Below, in pieces: positions 36,255-42,896 of a DNA stretch of 43,946 nucleotides. The translations under genes and the position numbers were made by a program. Source of the DNA: an uncultured Acetatifactor sp. (GTDB lineage Bacteria > Bacillota > Clostridia > Lachnospirales > Lachnospiraceae); contig CAJUQT010000037.1 in assembly GCA_910588225.1 (NCBI GenBank), forward strand, positions 1-43,946. The letters are read 5' to 3'. Within the stretch, counting starts at the first letter, position 1; each line of letters starts with the position of its first letter. The notes under the pieces are model-generated. The model did not search any database. It was not told the origin of the DNA and saw only the letters and a list, made by a program, of their open reading frames with translations.

Positions 36255-36300
36255 AAGTCGCTGCACAGCGGCATTTACAGACAAAGCGACTTATCCTTTC
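36255..36300 (-). promoter_or_regulatory. Hairpin between a distant Shine-Dalgarno and the cysS start
   Basis: On the minus strand GAAAGGA (36294-36300) is followed at once by AAGTCGCT (36285-36292), a 22-base loop and AGCGACTT (36255-36262). The cysS ATG comes 9 bases later. With the hairpin folded, the effective spacing from AGGA to ATG is about 10 bases. Confidence 0.45.
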
Positions 36301-36347
36301 GTTATTTTAGTTCCGTCTCAAATCAATTCATGCCTGCAGGGCAGTAA

Positions 36348-37022
36348 TCACTCCCTGTCCTCGGTACGGGTCATTTTCAGCTGGCGCTCCAGCTCCAGGA
36401 TTCGGTTTATCATCTCCGAATTGGCGCGTTGCAGATTGGCGATATCTTCTTTCACCGGGTCCGGCAGGTCGGTCTGGTTCATGGTCTCCTGAGGCAGTGC
36501 CATATTATTTCGTTTTACGACTCTTCCCGGCACACCCACCACCGTGGATCCTGGAGGCACCTCGCTTAAAACCACGCTTCCCGCACCTATTTTGGAATTG
36601 TCCCCGATGGTGAAGGAGCCCAGCACTTTGGCACCGGCACTGATCATCACATTGTTGCCTATGGTAGGATGCCGCTTCCCATGCTCCTTGCCTGTGCCTC
36701 CCAGAGTCACCCCCTGATACAGCGTCACATTGTCTCCGATGACAGTAGTCTCTCCGATGATCACACCGTTTCCATGATCAATAAAAAAGCCTTTGCCGAT
36801 GCTGGCGCCGGGATGAATCTCTATGCCCGTTTTACGCACTCCTCTCTGGGAAACCCATCTGGCCCAAAAATAATGTCCCTTCCGATACAGTCTGTGTGCA
36901 ATCCGGTAATGTATCATCACCTTGAAGCTGGGATACAGAAATACTTCCATGGCGGAATGAATCGCCGGGTCCCGCTCTCTGACAATCCGGATTTCTTCCG
37001 TAATATTATCGATAATCCCCAT
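36348..37022 (-). CDS. cysE: Serine O-acetyltransferase
   Basis: The 224-residue enzyme acetylates serine with acetyl-CoA, the first step of cysteine synthesis. An N-terminal helical part (DPAIHSAMEVFLYPSFKVMIHYR) is followed by left-handed beta-helix hexapeptide repeats (about residues 65-165). These contain the catalytic IHPGASIGKGFFIDHGNGVIIG histidines, GNNVMISAGAKVLGSFTIGDNSKIGAGSVVL and GVPGRVVKR. The C-terminal tail beyond residue 175 is helical. It is the first gene of the operon and is controlled by a T-box leader. GGGGGTGG precedes the ATG. Confidence 0.95.
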   Translation of the reverse strand: MGIIDNITEEIRIVRERDPAIHSAMEVFLYPSFKVMIHYRIAHRLYRKGHYFWARWVSQRGVRKTGIEIHPGASIGKGFFIDHGNGVIIGETTVIGDNVTLYQGVTLGGTGKEHGKRHPTIGNNVMISAGAKVLGSFTIGDNSKIGAGSVVLSEVPPGSTVVGVPGRVVKRNNMALPQETMNQTDLPDPVKEDIANLQRANSEMINRILELERQLKMTRTEDRE

Positions 37023-37144
37023 AGTCCACCCCCTGCCCTGTAAATCATGCAGATAGAATCGAGCAGGGAAATGTCCCTCTCCCCGCTCACCGCGCAGCCC
37101 CCGGCCGCCTTGGCGTCAAACTTCCCATTCGGGCCTGCACATAA

Positions 37145-37486
37145 TAAAAAGCGCGGAAAAATCCGTCCTAGAGACGAATTCATCCGCGGTTCCACTCTAC
37201 TTAAGGGTTTTCACCCTTCCCTCTGCACGTCTAACGCACGCCTGCGTATCTGCCTACTGTCCTTCTCACAGCATTCCTGCAAGAAATTCCCGCATCTTCA
37301 GGCTTTCGGCAAATCTGCTCCCGGACGCACTTCCTTTTTCCCGGATGAAGACTGCTTCCAGCCCTTTCGGCAATCTCTCTCTGACACCCTGACACAATGA
37401 GCCTGCACAACAGTACCCATTGTCGAAAAAGTACTCTTTCCGTTCTCTGCATTTTCCATATTTATTCAGGCAAACTTCTGATTCCT
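37145..37486 (-). ncRNA. T-box leader of the cysE operon, probably cysteine-specific
   Basis: On the minus strand the conserved T-box AGAGTGGAACCGCGG (37184-37198) lies before a terminator (37145-37189). The terminator stem pairs CGCGGA with TCCGCG plus AATTCGTC with GACGGATT, followed by a T-rich run. The stem I start GGAAAGAGTAC and further elements are recognisable over the 300 bases upstream. Uncharged tRNA would stabilise the antiterminator and allow cysE transcription. A UGC in the context GAAGTGCGTC (about 37324-37333) is the best specifier candidate, fitting cysteine and the genes below. The exact specifier is uncertain without folding. Confidence 0.88.
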
Positions 37487-37492
37487 TATACT

Positions 37493-37521
37493 AGAATATG
37501 CAAAATCAGATATTCTGTCAA
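37493..37521 (-). promoter_or_regulatory. Promoter of the T-box operon
   Basis: Minus strand TTGACA (37516-37521), 17 bases, TATTCT (37493-37498). It lies just past the ispF stop and precedes the leader by about 7 bases. Confidence 0.8.
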
Positions 37522-37548
37522 TGGTTTTATAAAAGAATCTTACTTTTT

Positions 37549-38082
37549 CTACTTTTTACACCCGCCGCAGCTTTCACAGCCACCGGACACCGGTACTGCC
37601 GTCAAATCAAAGGGACTGCTCAACAGGCATACAGCCTGGGCCGCCATGCCTTCTCCTGCGCCTGTAAAACCCAGGCCTTCCTCCGTGGTAGCCTTCACAT
37701 TGACGAATTCCGTTTCCATTCCAAGAACCGTCGCTATATTTTCCCGCATTGTCTCGATATAAGGGCGCATTTTAGGCGCCTGCGCAACAATTGTGGAATC
37801 TATGTTTTCAATGATAAAGCCTCTTTCACTCAGCAATGCGCCCACCTTTTCCAGAAGGACCAGGGACGAAATTCCCTTATAAGCGGGATCACTGTCCGGA
37901 AAATGTCTGCCGATATCTCCCAGCGCCGCGGCCCCCAGCAAAGCATCCATAATGGCGTGCAACAGAACATCCGCATCCGAATGTCCCAACAGTCCTTTCT
38001 CATAGGGTATCTCCACGCCGCCAATCACCAGCGCTCTGTCTTCCGCAAGTCTGTGAACATCATATCCCGTTCCGATTCTCAT
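37549..38082 (-). CDS. ispF: 2-C-methyl-D-erythritol 2,4-cyclodiphosphate synthase
   Basis: The enzyme closes the cyclodiphosphate ring in the MEP isoprenoid pathway. Metal and substrate residues are in GYDVHRL (D8, H10), HSDADVLLHAIMDALLGA and the DIGRHFPDSDP loop. The FVNVKATTEEGLGFTGAGEGMAA block closes the core at about residue 158. The protein has 177 residues, about 18 more than usual. The extra tail ends in GGCESCGGCKK, which looks like a metal-binding or redox Cys cluster. It lies 23 bases downstream of the deaD stop in the same operon. No terminator is visible before the T-box promoter. Confidence 0.95.
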   Translation of the reverse strand: MRIGTGYDVHRLAEDRALVIGGVEIPYEKGLLGHSDADVLLHAIMDALLGAAALGDIGRHFPDSDPAYKGISSLVLLEKVGALLSERGFIIENIDSTIVAQAPKMRPYIETMRENIATVLGMETEFVNVKATTEEGLGFTGAGEGMAAQAVCLLSSPFDLTAVPVSGGCESCGGCKK

Positions 38083-38105
38083 TCCACACCAATCCTCATG
38101 ACAAA

Positions 38106-39971
38106 TTAGATGATCTCTTTCTTCCTGTCTCTTTTCTTCTTTTTAGAAAAGGGAAATGTCAGCCCTTTCTCACTGCCGTCCATTCTCACATCCCTGGCTC
38201 TGACGGCACGATTTCCATCCCGTTCACGGCGTCTGCGGCTGTCTCTGTCTTCCTCGCCGTTCCGATTTCTTTGGCTGTCACGGTCCTGCTCGGCTCCGCG
38301 CCTGCGGCTCTCCTCGCGTTCTCCTTCATGCCCGCGCCTTCTGCGACTGTCACGTTCGTCCTCGAATCCGCGTCTGCGGCCGTCGTCTTCTCCTCCGCGT
38401 CTGCGACGGCTGTCGCGGTCCTCTGTCCGTCCGCGCCTCCTGTCGTCTGCACCTCCGCGGCTTCTCCGTCCATCGCGGTCATCTGCCTTTCCGCGTCTTC
38501 TTCTGCCGAATCTGTCCCGTTCTCCCCGACGGCTCTCATAGTCATCCGCCTCTATCTCCGGTCCTTTATCACCAATCTGATATTTCAGCATCACTGCAGC
38601 CAGATCCAGCGCGTCACACTCCTCCGCTTCCATCTTCCGCTGCAGATAATGCTTCATGAGCTCAATATCTTCATGTTCGCGCAGCTCCCACGCCCGGTTC
38701 AGATATTTATCAGCTTTTGCCTTCAGCACTTTGGATGCCCCCGGCAGCTTCTTCTCTTCAATCGTAGTATGACAGAAATGTTCCAGCTGACGGACGCGGT
38801 AAATCTCTCTGCCGCTGACAAAAGTAAAGGACTTCCCTGTTCTGCCCGCCCGGCCCGTTCTGCCGATGCGGTGTACATAGTACTCATTGTCCTGAGGAAG
38901 ATCATAATTGATAACCGCTTCCACATTGTCCACATCGATTCCCCGCGCCGCCACATCCGTGGCAATCAGCATATTGGTGCTGCCGTTTCTGAAGCGGCTC
39001 ATAGCCACGTCTCTCTGGTGCTGGGACATATCCCCATGAAGCCCCTCTGCCTGGAATCCGGCTCTTTTCAATACCTCCGCCAGTTGATCAACCTTTACCT
39101 TCGTATTACAGAATATCAGGCAGAGTTTCGGCTGATAATATTCCAGCAGCCGGATACAGGCCGCATCCTTATCCTGACTTTTCACCTTATAATATCGTTG
39201 AGACACCAGCGGTATGGTAAGCTCCTTTGTGGCCACTTTCACCAGCCTGGCGTCCTTCTGGAAGCGGTTCGCAATTTCCAGAATCGGCTGGGGCATTGTG
39301 GCCGAAAAAAGGGCCGTCTGATGGGCATTGGGAATCTCGCCCAGAATCAGCTCCATATCCTCTCTGAATCCCATATCCAGCATTTCATCCGCTTCGTCCA
39401 GCACCACCATATTGACATGCTCCAGCTTAATGGTATGGCGACGCATATGGTCCATCACACGCCCCGGTGTGCCCACAATAATCTGCACGCCCCGCAGACC
39501 GCTGATCTGTCTGCCAATCTCCTGACCGCCGTAAACCGGAAGCACTTTGATTCCCTGCATATATTTCGATATATTGCGGATTTCCTCGGCCGCCTGCATG
39601 GCCAGTTCTCTGGTAGGACAGAGAATGACAGTCTGCAGCTTCTTCAAACCCGGATCAATTTTCTGCAGGGCAGGAATGGCAAATGCCGCCGTTTTCCCGG
39701 TTCCTGTCTGGGCCTGCCCGATAATGTCCTCTCCCTGCAGCAGATAGGGAATAGCCTGTACCTGAATAGGTGTCAGCTTTTCAAAACCCATTTCCCTGAC
39801 GGCCCGCACTATGCGCTCATCCAGGAGAGGTTCTATCGTTGCCAGGCTGTCCGGTTCCGGCTCTTCAATCTGCAGTCCTTCCCTATCTGCTTCTTTCACA
39901 TCCATCAGAGGCGTTTCCATGCCTTCCTCCCCTGTAACAATGTCCAGTCCTATCGCTTCCAAATCACTCAT
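38106..39971 (-). CDS. deaD: DEAD-box ATP-dependent RNA helicase
   Basis: The 621-residue protein has a Q motif (FEKLTPIQVQAIP), Walker A AQTGTGKT, PTRELA, GTPGR, DEAD, SAT, and in lobe two ATDVAARGID and HRIGRTGR. After residue 470 the protein becomes a low-complexity tail of about 130 residues, rich in Arg, Asp, Gly and Ser (RRRG, DRDSRRRR blocks), and ends in a lysine-rich KKKKRDRKK. Such tails bind RNA non-specifically. CshA/DeaD-type helicases act in mRNA decay, ribosome assembly and cold adaptation. The first 45 residues are an acidic extension before the Q motif. GAGGTAA precedes the ATG. It forms an operon with the GNAT gene upstream and ispF downstream. Confidence 0.94.
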   Translation of the reverse strand: MSDLEAIGLDIVTGEEGMETPLMDVKEADREGLQIEEPEPDSLATIEPLLDERIVRAVREMGFEKLTPIQVQAIPYLLQGEDIIGQAQTGTGKTAAFAIPALQKIDPGLKKLQTVILCPTRELAMQAAEEIRNISKYMQGIKVLPVYGGQEIGRQISGLRGVQIIVGTPGRVMDHMRRHTIKLEHVNMVVLDEADEMLDMGFREDMELILGEIPNAHQTALFSATMPQPILEIANRFQKDARLVKVATKELTIPLVSQRYYKVKSQDKDAACIRLLEYYQPKLCLIFCNTKVKVDQLAEVLKRAGFQAEGLHGDMSQHQRDVAMSRFRNGSTNMLIATDVAARGIDVDNVEAVINYDLPQDNEYYVHRIGRTGRAGRTGKSFTFVSGREIYRVRQLEHFCHTTIEEKKLPGASKVLKAKADKYLNRAWELREHEDIELMKHYLQRKMEAEECDALDLAAVMLKYQIGDKGPEIEADDYESRRGERDRFGRRRRGKADDRDGRRSRGGADDRRRGRTEDRDSRRRRGGEDDGRRRGFEDERDSRRRRGHEGEREESRRRGAEQDRDSQRNRNGEEDRDSRRRRERDGNRAVRARDVRMDGSEKGLTFPFSKKKKRDRKKEII

Positions 39972-40000
39972 AAAAAATTACCTCATAATCCTTTTCATCA

Positions 40001-40471
40001 TCATAATATTTTTTCCATTCCAATCTTCTGGGGCTTCAATCCGCATTTCTCATAAAATGCTTTTGCCGCCGAATTGCATTCCCACACGTTCAGTGTCAGA
40101 TTGTAGCAGCCTTCCCTCCGGGCAAACTCCAGCACATACTCATATATCATTCTGCCTATATTTCTTCCCCGCAGCGTCTCGTCCACACACAGGTCATCAA
40201 TATATAATGTCCGAATGTCTGTCAGTATATTGTTGTCAATATGCTGCTGAAATACACAGAATGCATATCCCAGCACCCTTTCTTCCCCATCCACAGCCAC
40301 AAATACCGGTCTTCCGGCATCGCGCAGTATCTCCCGAAGTTCCCTGTCCGTATATTTTTTGGTATTGGCTTTAAACAAATCCGGCCTTCCGGCATTGTGT
40401 ACCGCCAAAACCTGATTCAGCAGCCTGTTAATACCTGCCATATCCTGTTCTTCCCCGCGTCTGATTCTCAT
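40001..40471 (-). CDS. GNAT-family N-acetyltransferase
   Basis: The product has the GNAT fold: an N-terminal RIRRGEEQDMAGINRLL, then VFVAVDGEERVLGYAFC, the LYIDDLCVDETLRGRNIGRMIYEYV acetyl-CoA loop, and a C-terminal LTLNVWECNSAAKAFYEKCGLK. This last part is typical of the RimI-like group. The substrate is unknown. The frame continues upstream to a TTG at 40543, but that part runs into the dispersed repeat. ATG codons exist at 40489 and 40471. The latter starts MRIRRGEEQD as in family members and was chosen, with the other possible. It leads the operon with deaD, 29 bases downstream. Confidence 0.85.
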   Translation of the reverse strand: MRIRRGEEQDMAGINRLLNQVLAVHNAGRPDLFKANTKKYTDRELREILRDAGRPVFVAVDGEERVLGYAFCVFQQHIDNNILTDIRTLYIDDLCVDETLRGRNIGRMIYEYVLEFARREGCYNLTLNVWECNSAAKAFYEKCGLKPQKIGMEKIL

Positions 40472-40536
40472 TTCTCCCGCGGCGTTCATTCTCTCCGGCA
40501 CCTGCGTTCGTCCCTCGCTTTCCTCCGTATAGATGC

Positions 40537-40568
40537 GTAACAATTCCGCAATTTATCTGAACTGTTAC
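40537..40568 (-). repeat. Dispersed hairpin repeat, copy C
   Basis: The minus strand reads GTAACAGTTCAGATAAATTG then CGGAATTGTTAC. The arms pair with one G-U. It sits just upstream of the GNAT gene. Confidence 0.7.
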
Positions 40569-40636
40569 CAGATTACACCTCTTCTGTAACACATCTCAAA
40601 CGCCTTGCTGCCTTGCACACGGACCTATGCACAAAA

Positions 40637-40669
40637 CAATAGAATCCACGCTCTGCGTGGATTCTATTG
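40637..40669 (-). terminator. Second terminator hairpin behind the tRNA operon
   Basis: A perfect 14-bp stem (CAATAGAATCCACG with CGTGGATTCTATTG) with a 5-base loop. On the minus strand it is followed by TTTTG. Confidence 0.75.
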
Positions 40670-40677
40670 TCATGAAT

Positions 40678-40711
40678 AAAAGTCTGAAAACGATGCTGTC
40701 TTCAGACTTTT
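40678..40711 (-). terminator. Terminator of the tRNA operon
   Basis: A 10-bp stem (AAAAGTCTGA with TCAGACTTTT) starting 5 bases past the tRNA-Met 3' end, with the T run inside the right arm. Confidence 0.85.
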
Positions 40712-40715
40712 CAAA

Positions 40716-40789
40716 TAGCGAGAGGGGGATTCGAACCCTCGACACTGCGGGTATGAACCGCATGCTCTAGCCAACTGAGCTATCTCGCC
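40716..40789 (-). tRNA. tRNA-Met (CAT)
   Basis: A 74-base cloverleaf on the minus strand. The acceptor is GGCGAGA with TCTCGCT (terminal G-U), discriminator A. The D arm is AGCTC/GAGC with GG in the loop. The anticodon arm TGCGG, loop TTCATAC, CCGCA gives anticodon CAT. The T arm is GAGGG TTCGAAT CCCCC-type. CCA is not encoded. The elongator form is more likely, since the initiator 1-72 mismatch and GGG/CCC anticodon stem are absent. tRNA-Ile with modified CAT cannot be fully excluded. Confidence 0.95.
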
Positions 40790-40812
40790 ACATATACCAA
40801 CTTCCGTTGAAA

Positions 40813-40885
40813 TGGAACCTATAGGGCTCGAACCTATGACCCTCTGCTTGTAAGGCAGATGCTCTCCCAGCTGAGCTAAGATTCC
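40813..40885 (-). tRNA. tRNA-Val (TAC)
   Basis: A 73-base cloverleaf on the minus strand. The acceptor is GGAATCT with AGGTTCC, discriminator A. The D arm is GCTC/GAGC. The anticodon arm TCTGC, loop CTTACAA, GCAGA gives anticodon TAC for valine. CCA is not encoded. It is co-transcribed with tRNA-Met, 23 bases downstream. Confidence 0.97.
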
Positions 40886-40918
40886 GTCTGAACGGCTGTC
40901 CACACAACCGACTTTGTT

Positions 40919-40947
40919 AGTATACAATGAGATGATTCATTTGTCAA
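40919..40947 (-). promoter_or_regulatory. Promoter of the tRNA-Val/tRNA-Met operon
   Basis: Minus strand TTGACA (40942-40947), 17 bases, TATACT (40919-40924). It lies 11 bases past the TROVE gene stop, so the tRNAs are transcribed independently of that gene. Confidence 0.85.
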
Positions 40948-40957
40948 CAAATTTTTC

Positions 40958-42607
40958 TCAAAAATTTTCCATATTTTTTTCATCCCATAAATCTATCATC
41001 TGTCTGGCAAAGTTGAGCTCTCTGCCAGTCCACCCATAGAGGATACAGGTGCGATAAGCATACTCGGGAATACAGACATTATTGTACCCGGCCGTCTGAA
41101 TGGAGAACACATTCACATGCGGGTTCACCTTTCGCCTGTAAGCAAGAATCAGCTCAAACACGTTGATATAATTTCCCTCACCAAAACTGCCGCGATTACA
41201 ACTGTAACCCAACTCCTGGTATTTCTGCCGCTGTGCCCCCGTTCCGTATAGTCCGCCGTGTCCCGCCTGCTGATCGGAATAGATAAAAATCTGGTCCCAG
41301 TGCTCCTTCTTTTCTATGGCCTGGCAGAAAAATTCCCAGATACCGCCCTCTGTGGAACCGCCCACATCATTACTCTCACCGGCTGATATCTCCTGGCACT
41401 GACGCAGAATCTGTCCCCGCCCGGAAATCGGATAAACCTTCAGCCTGTCGCCGAATTTGCCCACATATCCTTCCTCGGAAGCCGCGGCGGCAATCACAGA
41501 AGAAAGATTGTCAATAACCGCCACCTGGACGCTTCCATATTCCGAGGGAATGGTACCCCAGGCCGAGCCGGAATTATCCGACAGACACATGGTTTTCCCC
41601 TGAAATACAGGCAGGTTCTTCATGGACAAGTCCATACATTCCTCCAGCGCATCCATAATCTGCGGCCGATGGGCACAGGTACTTTTTTTCACAGCCTGCC
41701 AGGCACTGTAATAGCGGAAAGGGAACTGCCTTCCCTTCTCCACTCCTCCTTTCAGCCGTTCCAGATATTCTCTGCAGAATTCCCGGTCCTCCATTTCCTC
41801 AAACACGCCTCGCAGATTCCTGATAAGCGCCATATGGCCCATGGAAACCTGTCCGAAAATCTCTTTCCAGCCGGCGCCATCCGAGCGCATGTTCTCCCAT
41901 GTTCTCTTCTGCGCCGGAAGCTGCAGATTTCCTGTCTTCATAAATTCGTCAATCACGGCGGAGTGTGCGTGGGTTATCCGGACGGCATCCTTCAATCCCA
42001 TTTCGGCGTTTTTATATTTTGCAGCCTCATATGCATCCATTTTTTCCAGACGCGCGGCCAGGGCGCGCTTCAGAATACTGGGCATCTTCCGTTTCCCGCG
42101 ATTGTGGTATAGAAAATAGGCCAGCTGAGACAGTGCATCGTCTCCCCGGCTCATTACCTGCCTCTCAAGAGCAGGGAACAGTCCCGGATTCTCCTCTGTA
42201 AATTTCTTTCTTCCAGGGTGCAGCGCGGCTCTCACCATGATGACCTGCGGATTCAGACGCATATAAAAATCCTGTCTGAGAGACACAGCCCAGCGAAGCG
42301 TTCCCTCGAAATCTGCCGCCAGAGCTTCGTCCACAGCGCTCTCCATGATTTCTGTGGTGGTATGTCCATCCCATTCATCCGCAAAAAGCAGATATCCCTC
42401 CAGTAATTTACAGTGTTCAAACAGGGCGTCCCGTCTCGCCCCTTTCAAACCACCTGCCCTGTAATAGGAAGGCTCTCCGAAAATAGAGGAAGCCGTAATC
42501 ATTTTTAAGGTATCCAGAGGACTGATCTGATAAGATTCCCCTCCCATAAAATTTACTACTGTCTCATTTTTCCTGGCCGAACCCAGGACTTCCCGAAATC
42601 GACTCAA
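40958..42607 (-). CDS. rsr: TROVE-domain protein, bacterial Ro60 orthologue (Rsr)
   Basis: The 549-residue protein has a helical-repeat TROVE domain over roughly residues 10-350. It includes VVNFMGGESYQISPLDTLKM and the LKDAVRITHAHSAVIDEF helix pair like the Ro60 KDLLRL(S/A)H region. A C-terminal von Willebrand A domain follows, whose metal site reads CLSDNSGSAWG (DxSGS, about residues 344-348). Ro proteins form a ring that binds Y RNA on its outer face and the 3' ends of misfolded RNAs in its hole. In Deinococcus and Salmonella they work with exoribonucleases. A GTG at 42616 would lengthen the protein by three residues but overlaps GGGAGG. The TTG at 42607 lies 8 bases from it and was chosen. 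A Y RNA gene lies 58 bases upstream. No RtcB, RtcA or PNPase gene is in the window. Confidence 0.93.
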   Translation of the reverse strand: MSRFREVLGSARKNETVVNFMGGESYQISPLDTLKMITASSIFGEPSYYRAGGLKGARRDALFEHCKLLEGYLLFADEWDGHTTTEIMESAVDEALAADFEGTLRWAVSLRQDFYMRLNPQVIMVRAALHPGRKKFTEENPGLFPALERQVMSRGDDALSQLAYFLYHNRGKRKMPSILKRALAARLEKMDAYEAAKYKNAEMGLKDAVRITHAHSAVIDEFMKTGNLQLPAQKRTWENMRSDGAGWKEIFGQVSMGHMALIRNLRGVFEEMEDREFCREYLERLKGGVEKGRQFPFRYYSAWQAVKKSTCAHRPQIMDALEECMDLSMKNLPVFQGKTMCLSDNSGSAWGTIPSEYGSVQVAVIDNLSSVIAAAASEEGYVGKFGDRLKVYPISGRGQILRQCQEISAGESNDVGGSTEGGIWEFFCQAIEKKEHWDQIFIYSDQQAGHGGLYGTGAQRQKYQELGYSCNRGSFGEGNYINVFELILAYRRKVNPHVNVFSIQTAGYNNVCIPEYAYRTCILYGWTGRELNFARQMIDLWDEKNMENF

Positions 42608-42664
42608 CTCCGTCACCTCCCTGACAGCCGTTTGAATGCTTCCTTAACGTATATCTCATATTAT

Positions 42665-42799
42665 AAAATGCCCCGAGAAAAGTCGGAAACGGTATGTCGT
42701 GCTCTACCATTGAGCTACTGTCGCTTTCACGGCAGATGGGAGTCGAACCCATAACAACGCGATCCCAAATCGAAGTAACCGTTCCCTGCGCATCGGGGC
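42665..42799 (-). ncRNA. yrlA: Y RNA of the YrlA type with circularly permuted tRNA-like domain
   Basis: The basal stem pairs GCCCCGA (42793-42799) with TCGGGGC (42670-42676), then GGGAACGGT (42778-42786) with ACCGTTTCC (42685-42693). Beyond this stem, in transcript order, come four elements. First is an anticodon-like arm with loop TTTGGGA (42763-42769). Second is a T arm, ATGGG TTCGACT CCCAT (42736-42752). Third is an acceptor-like stem CTGCCGT/GCGACAG capped by GAAA (42718-42735). Fourth is a D arm, GCTC AATGGTA GAGC (42701-42715). Bases for U8-A14, A15-U48, G18-55 and G19-C56 contacts are all present, and the variable loop has 5 bases. The order T arm before D arm excludes an ordinary tRNA. 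The gene lies directly upstream of a Ro60-like gene, the known partner. The 3' end is inferred from the T-rich stretch after the stem. Confidence 0.9.
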
Positions 42800-42806
42800 A
42801 AAATTT

Positions 42807-42835
42807 ATTATCCTCTGAAACGGCCGATTTGTCAA
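42807..42835 (-). promoter_or_regulatory. Promoter of the Y RNA gene
   Basis: Minus strand TTGACA (42830-42835), 17 bases, GATAAT (42807-42812), then 7 bases to the G at 42799. That G is the first base of the basal stem, so the predicted start agrees with the RNA fold. Confidence 0.85.
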
Positions 42836-42864
42836 TCTGTTTTCGAAAATTGATGATGTCTTCC

Positions 42865-42896
42865 GCAACAGTTCAGTGCCCTGTCTGAACTGTTAC
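42865..42896 (-). repeat. Dispersed hairpin repeat, copy D
   Basis: The minus strand reads GTAACAGTTCAGACAGGG then CACTGAACTGTTGC. It supplies the last seven codons and the stop of the exporter gene, and could also serve as its terminator stem. Confidence 0.7.

Noticed and set aside
38271..40055. 594-residue plus-strand ORF
   Set aside because: Antisense shadow of the DEAD-box helicase gene with no recognisable domain.
40670..40927. Minus-strand 85-residue ORF over the two tRNA genes
   Set aside because: It is the translation of tRNA-Val and tRNA-Met (typical QRVIGSSPIG-type shadow).
42564..42752. Minus-strand 62-residue ORF over the Y RNA gene
   Set aside because: Its codons run through the T arm and D arm of the Y RNA. 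Such ORFs over tRNA-like sequence are a common false call, and no ribosome site is seen.
42665..42799. A functional tRNA-Pro gene
   Set aside because: The arms are in the wrong order and the acceptor strands are joined by GAAA. It fits a Y RNA better, given the Ro gene beside it.
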